Source: Candidatus Moraniibacteriota bacterium (GTDB taxonomy: Bacteria > Patescibacteriota > Minisyncoccia > Moranbacterales > UBA2206). Taken from it: 7,278 bases of DNA. The notes beneath the pieces were generated by a model, which searched no databases, was not told where the DNA came from, and worked only from the letters and a program-made list of their open reading frames with translations. The stretch lies in contig JAHFOP010000046.1 of the NCBI GenBank assembly GCA_023261605.1, forward strand, positions 1 to 7,278, given 5' to 3'. Shown here piece by piece: positions 5,792-7,278 of the stretch; the first letter of the stretch is position 1; each line of letters begins with the position of its first letter. A program made the position numbers and the translations under genes.

Positions 5792-5800
5792 TTTATAGCA
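5792..5800 (-). promoter_or_regulatory. Extended -10 promoter for secD operon
   Basis: The reverse strand reads TGCTATAAA, one mismatch from TGnTATAAT. Transcription would begin around 5785, leaving only about 5 bases before the TTG start of secD. No convincing -35 is present. The near-leaderless arrangement resembles that proposed for trmD. Confidence 0.45.
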
Positions 5801-5874
5801 ATTACTTTCTTCCTGATATTCACATTTTCTAGTTTACAGTAAGTTTTCATGAATGGCAAATGTCCAGATATATT

Positions 5875-5903
5875 TTGACAAAACCACCCTTTACACATAC
5901 TAT
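5875..5903 (+). promoter_or_regulatory. Promoter for proS
   Basis: A perfect TTGACA (5875-5880) is followed after 17 bases by TACTAT (5898-5903, four of six consensus bases). Transcription would start near 5910, giving a leader of about 36 bases to the proS ATG. A 10-base perfect palindrome TATAGCTATA (5901-5910) covers the probable start site. It could be an operator, but is equally explained by AT-rich chance. Confidence 0.65.
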
Positions 5904-5945
5904 AGCTATATACAAAGGATATTTTTTAACTCTTTAACCATTATT

Positions 5946-7175
5946 ATGAAACAATCCGCTCTTTTCACCCGCACCAAAAAAAACGCGCCCAAAGATGAAA
6001 TCACCATCAATGCCCAACTCTTGACTCGAGCCGGCTATGTCGATAAATTGATGGCCGGGAATTATACCTATTTACCACTCGGTCTACGCGTTTTAAACAA
6101 AGTCAGACAAGTTGTGCGCGAAGAAATGAACGCTATCGGTGGCCAGGAAATCGTCATGCCAACTCTTCACCCTTCGGAAAATTGGAAGACGACCGGAGGA
6201 TGGGATAACATTGATGTGCTGTTTAAAATTAAAAGTCGCACTGAAAAAGATTATGCTCTGGGACAAAGTGAAGAAGAGGTTGTCACGCCGCTAGCTAAAA
6301 ACTTTATCAATTCCTACAAAGACCTGCCCTTCTCCGTCTATCAAATCCATTGGAAATATCGCGACGAGTTGCGAGCCAAATCAGGCTTGCTTCGCGGCCG
6401 GGAGTTTGAAATGAAAGATTTGTACAGTTTTCACACGGATCAAGAAGATTTTGATCGCTATTATCAGATAGCCAAAGAGGCTTATTTGAAAATATACAAA
6501 AAACTGGGACTCGATGCTAAGGTGACCGAAGCTTCTGGCGGGAGTTTTACCCAAAAGATTTCTTATGAATTTATGGTGCTCACTTCGGCCGGTGAAGATG
6601 ACATTTTGTATTGCGATGCGTGTAAATTTTGCGTAAACGTGGAAATTGCCAAAGATCAAGAAGGGGACGCTTGTCCCAAATGCCGGAAAGAAAAACTGAA
6701 AAAAGCCCGCGCCTCGGAAGCTGGCAACGTTTTCGATTTGGGTCAAAAATATTGCAAAGATTTTGGCCTGACTTTCACGGATAGGGATGGGGCAAGCAAA
6801 TATCCGATTATGGGGTGCTATGGCATCGGCATCACCCGCTTAGTTGGCATTATCGTCGAAAAATACCACGACGACCGCGGCATCATCTGGCCGGAAAGCG
6901 TAGCGCCTTTCAAGGTTCACTTGATTAGTCTTGGTAAAAATGAAGAAACGCAGAAAATTTATGATGAACTGATAAAAAATAATATTGAAGTTTTATATGA
7001 CGACCGCGAAGTTTCAGCTGGACAAAAATTCGCCGACTCAGATCTCATCGGCATCCCATGGCGCATAGTGGTGAGTGAAAAATCTTTGGCCTCCGGCGGA
7101 GCCGAAATCAAAAAGAGAAACGAGAAAGAAAGTCGAATTGTGAAAATGGAAAACGTATTGAAAGAGTTGAAGTAA
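5946..7175 (+). CDS. proS: Prolyl-tRNA synthetase, short form without editing domain
   Basis: Class II aminoacyl-tRNA synthetase that charges tRNA-Pro with proline in the cytoplasm. The 409 residues carry motif 1 (about 41-73, through GGQEIVMP), motif 2 (RDELRAKSGLLRGREFEMKDLYSFH, 139-163) and motif 3 (MGCYGIGITRLVGI, 289-302), then a C-terminal anticodon-binding domain (about 322-405, KVHLISLG to the end). Bacterial ProRS is usually about 570 residues with an editing insertion (INS) of roughly 180 residues between motifs 2 and 3. Here that region is a stub of about 40 residues with C223-x2-C226 and C243-x2-C246, probably a small zinc site. The ATG at 5946 is chosen over an in-frame ATG at 5853 because MKQSALFTRT is the normal family start and the promoter lies inside the longer frame. 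No Shine-Dalgarno motif precedes it; AAAGGA at 5914-5919 is too distant. Confidence 0.96.
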   Translation: MKQSALFTRTKKNAPKDEITINAQLLTRAGYVDKLMAGNYTYLPLGLRVLNKVRQVVREEMNAIGGQEIVMPTLHPSENWKTTGGWDNIDVLFKIKSRTEKDYALGQSEEEVVTPLAKNFINSYKDLPFSVYQIHWKYRDELRAKSGLLRGREFEMKDLYSFHTDQEDFDRYYQIAKEAYLKIYKKLGLDAKVTEASGGSFTQKISYEFMVLTSAGEDDILYCDACKFCVNVEIAKDQEGDACPKCRKEKLKKARASEAGNVFDLGQKYCKDFGLTFTDRDGASKYPIMGCYGIGITRLVGIIVEKYHDDRGIIWPESVAPFKVHLISLGKNEETQKIYDELIKNNIEVLYDDREVSAGQKFADSDLIGIPWRIVVSEKSLASGGAEIKKRNEKESRIVKMENVLKELK

Positions 7176-7278
7176 AAAAATTATCAATTCACAATTATCC
7201 ATTTACAATGAATCTACATTTCTCAATTTCTGAATTTTCATTGGATCTTGAAAATTTTAAAAAACCTCCAAGCTTCAA
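7176..7278. other. AT-rich tail after proS, no confident gene
   Basis: This stretch begins with AT-rich near-repeats (TTATCAATT, CAATTATCC, TTTACAAT) and contains a 7-base inverted repeat, CAATGAA at 7206-7212 and TTCATTG at 7237-7243. It is open on both strands to the window edge: forward from an ATG at 7208 (23 codons) and reverse from the edge to a stop at 7195 (27 codons). I recognise neither peptide. I see no clear intrinsic terminator for proS. Confidence 0.3.

Noticed and set aside
5853..5945. N-terminal extension of proS from the ATG at 5853 (31 extra residues)
   Set aside because: The TTGACA/TACTAT promoter lies inside it, the extension is unlike any ProRS N-terminus, and MKQSALFTRT at 5946 is the normal family start.
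7195..7278. Reverse-strand open frame entering from the right edge (27 codons)
   Set aside because: Too short and without recognisable motifs; the competing forward frame from 7208 is equally weak, so neither is called as a gene.

Overview
The window reads as ordinary chromosomal DNA of a small-genome bacterium, most likely a member of the Patescibacteria/CPR (Parcubacteria-like). The clues are a short prolyl-tRNA synthetase without the usual bacterial editing insertion, a lean FtsW, a two-CBS protein of CPR style, short GGCGG-type palindromes inside or beside genes, and AT-rich start regions with no Shine-Dalgarno sequence. This placement is an inference from protein features. TGA is used as a normal stop (trmD), which argues against the CPR lineages that recode UGA.

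Layout. Seven genes lie on the minus strand, in transcription order secD, secF, a 79-residue small protein, a two-CBS-domain protein, khpA, trmD and ftsW (cut by the left edge). One gene, proS, is divergent on the plus strand at the right. secD-secF-small protein are packed with gaps of 12 and 3 bases and probably form one operon; the CBS gene follows after 45 bases with a TATAAT of its own. A weak terminator then abuts a perfect-consensus promoter (TTGACA, 17-base spacer, TATAAT) that drives a leader of about 175 bases before khpA. A good terminator with a GUAA tetraloop separates khpA from trmD-ftsW. secD and proS diverge from a 165-base region with a promoter in each direction.

Functions. 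SecD and SecF are the proton-driven accessory subunits of the Sec translocase. KhpA (RNA-binding KH protein), TrmD (tRNA m1G37 methyltransferase) and ProRS serve translation. FtsW polymerises septal peptidoglycan.

Most notable point. SecD carries a parvulin-type (PpiC) peptidyl-prolyl isomerase domain inside its first extracytoplasmic domain. The strand with the first active-site histidine comes after the rest of the domain instead of before it, so it looks circularly permuted while keeping the full set of expected active-site residues. Secondary points are an in-frame palindrome inside trmD, a foldable khpA leader behind a very strong promoter, the absence of Shine-Dalgarno motifs at all eight starts, and the editing-less ProRS. 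I saw no tRNA, rRNA, CRISPR, transposon or phage gene.
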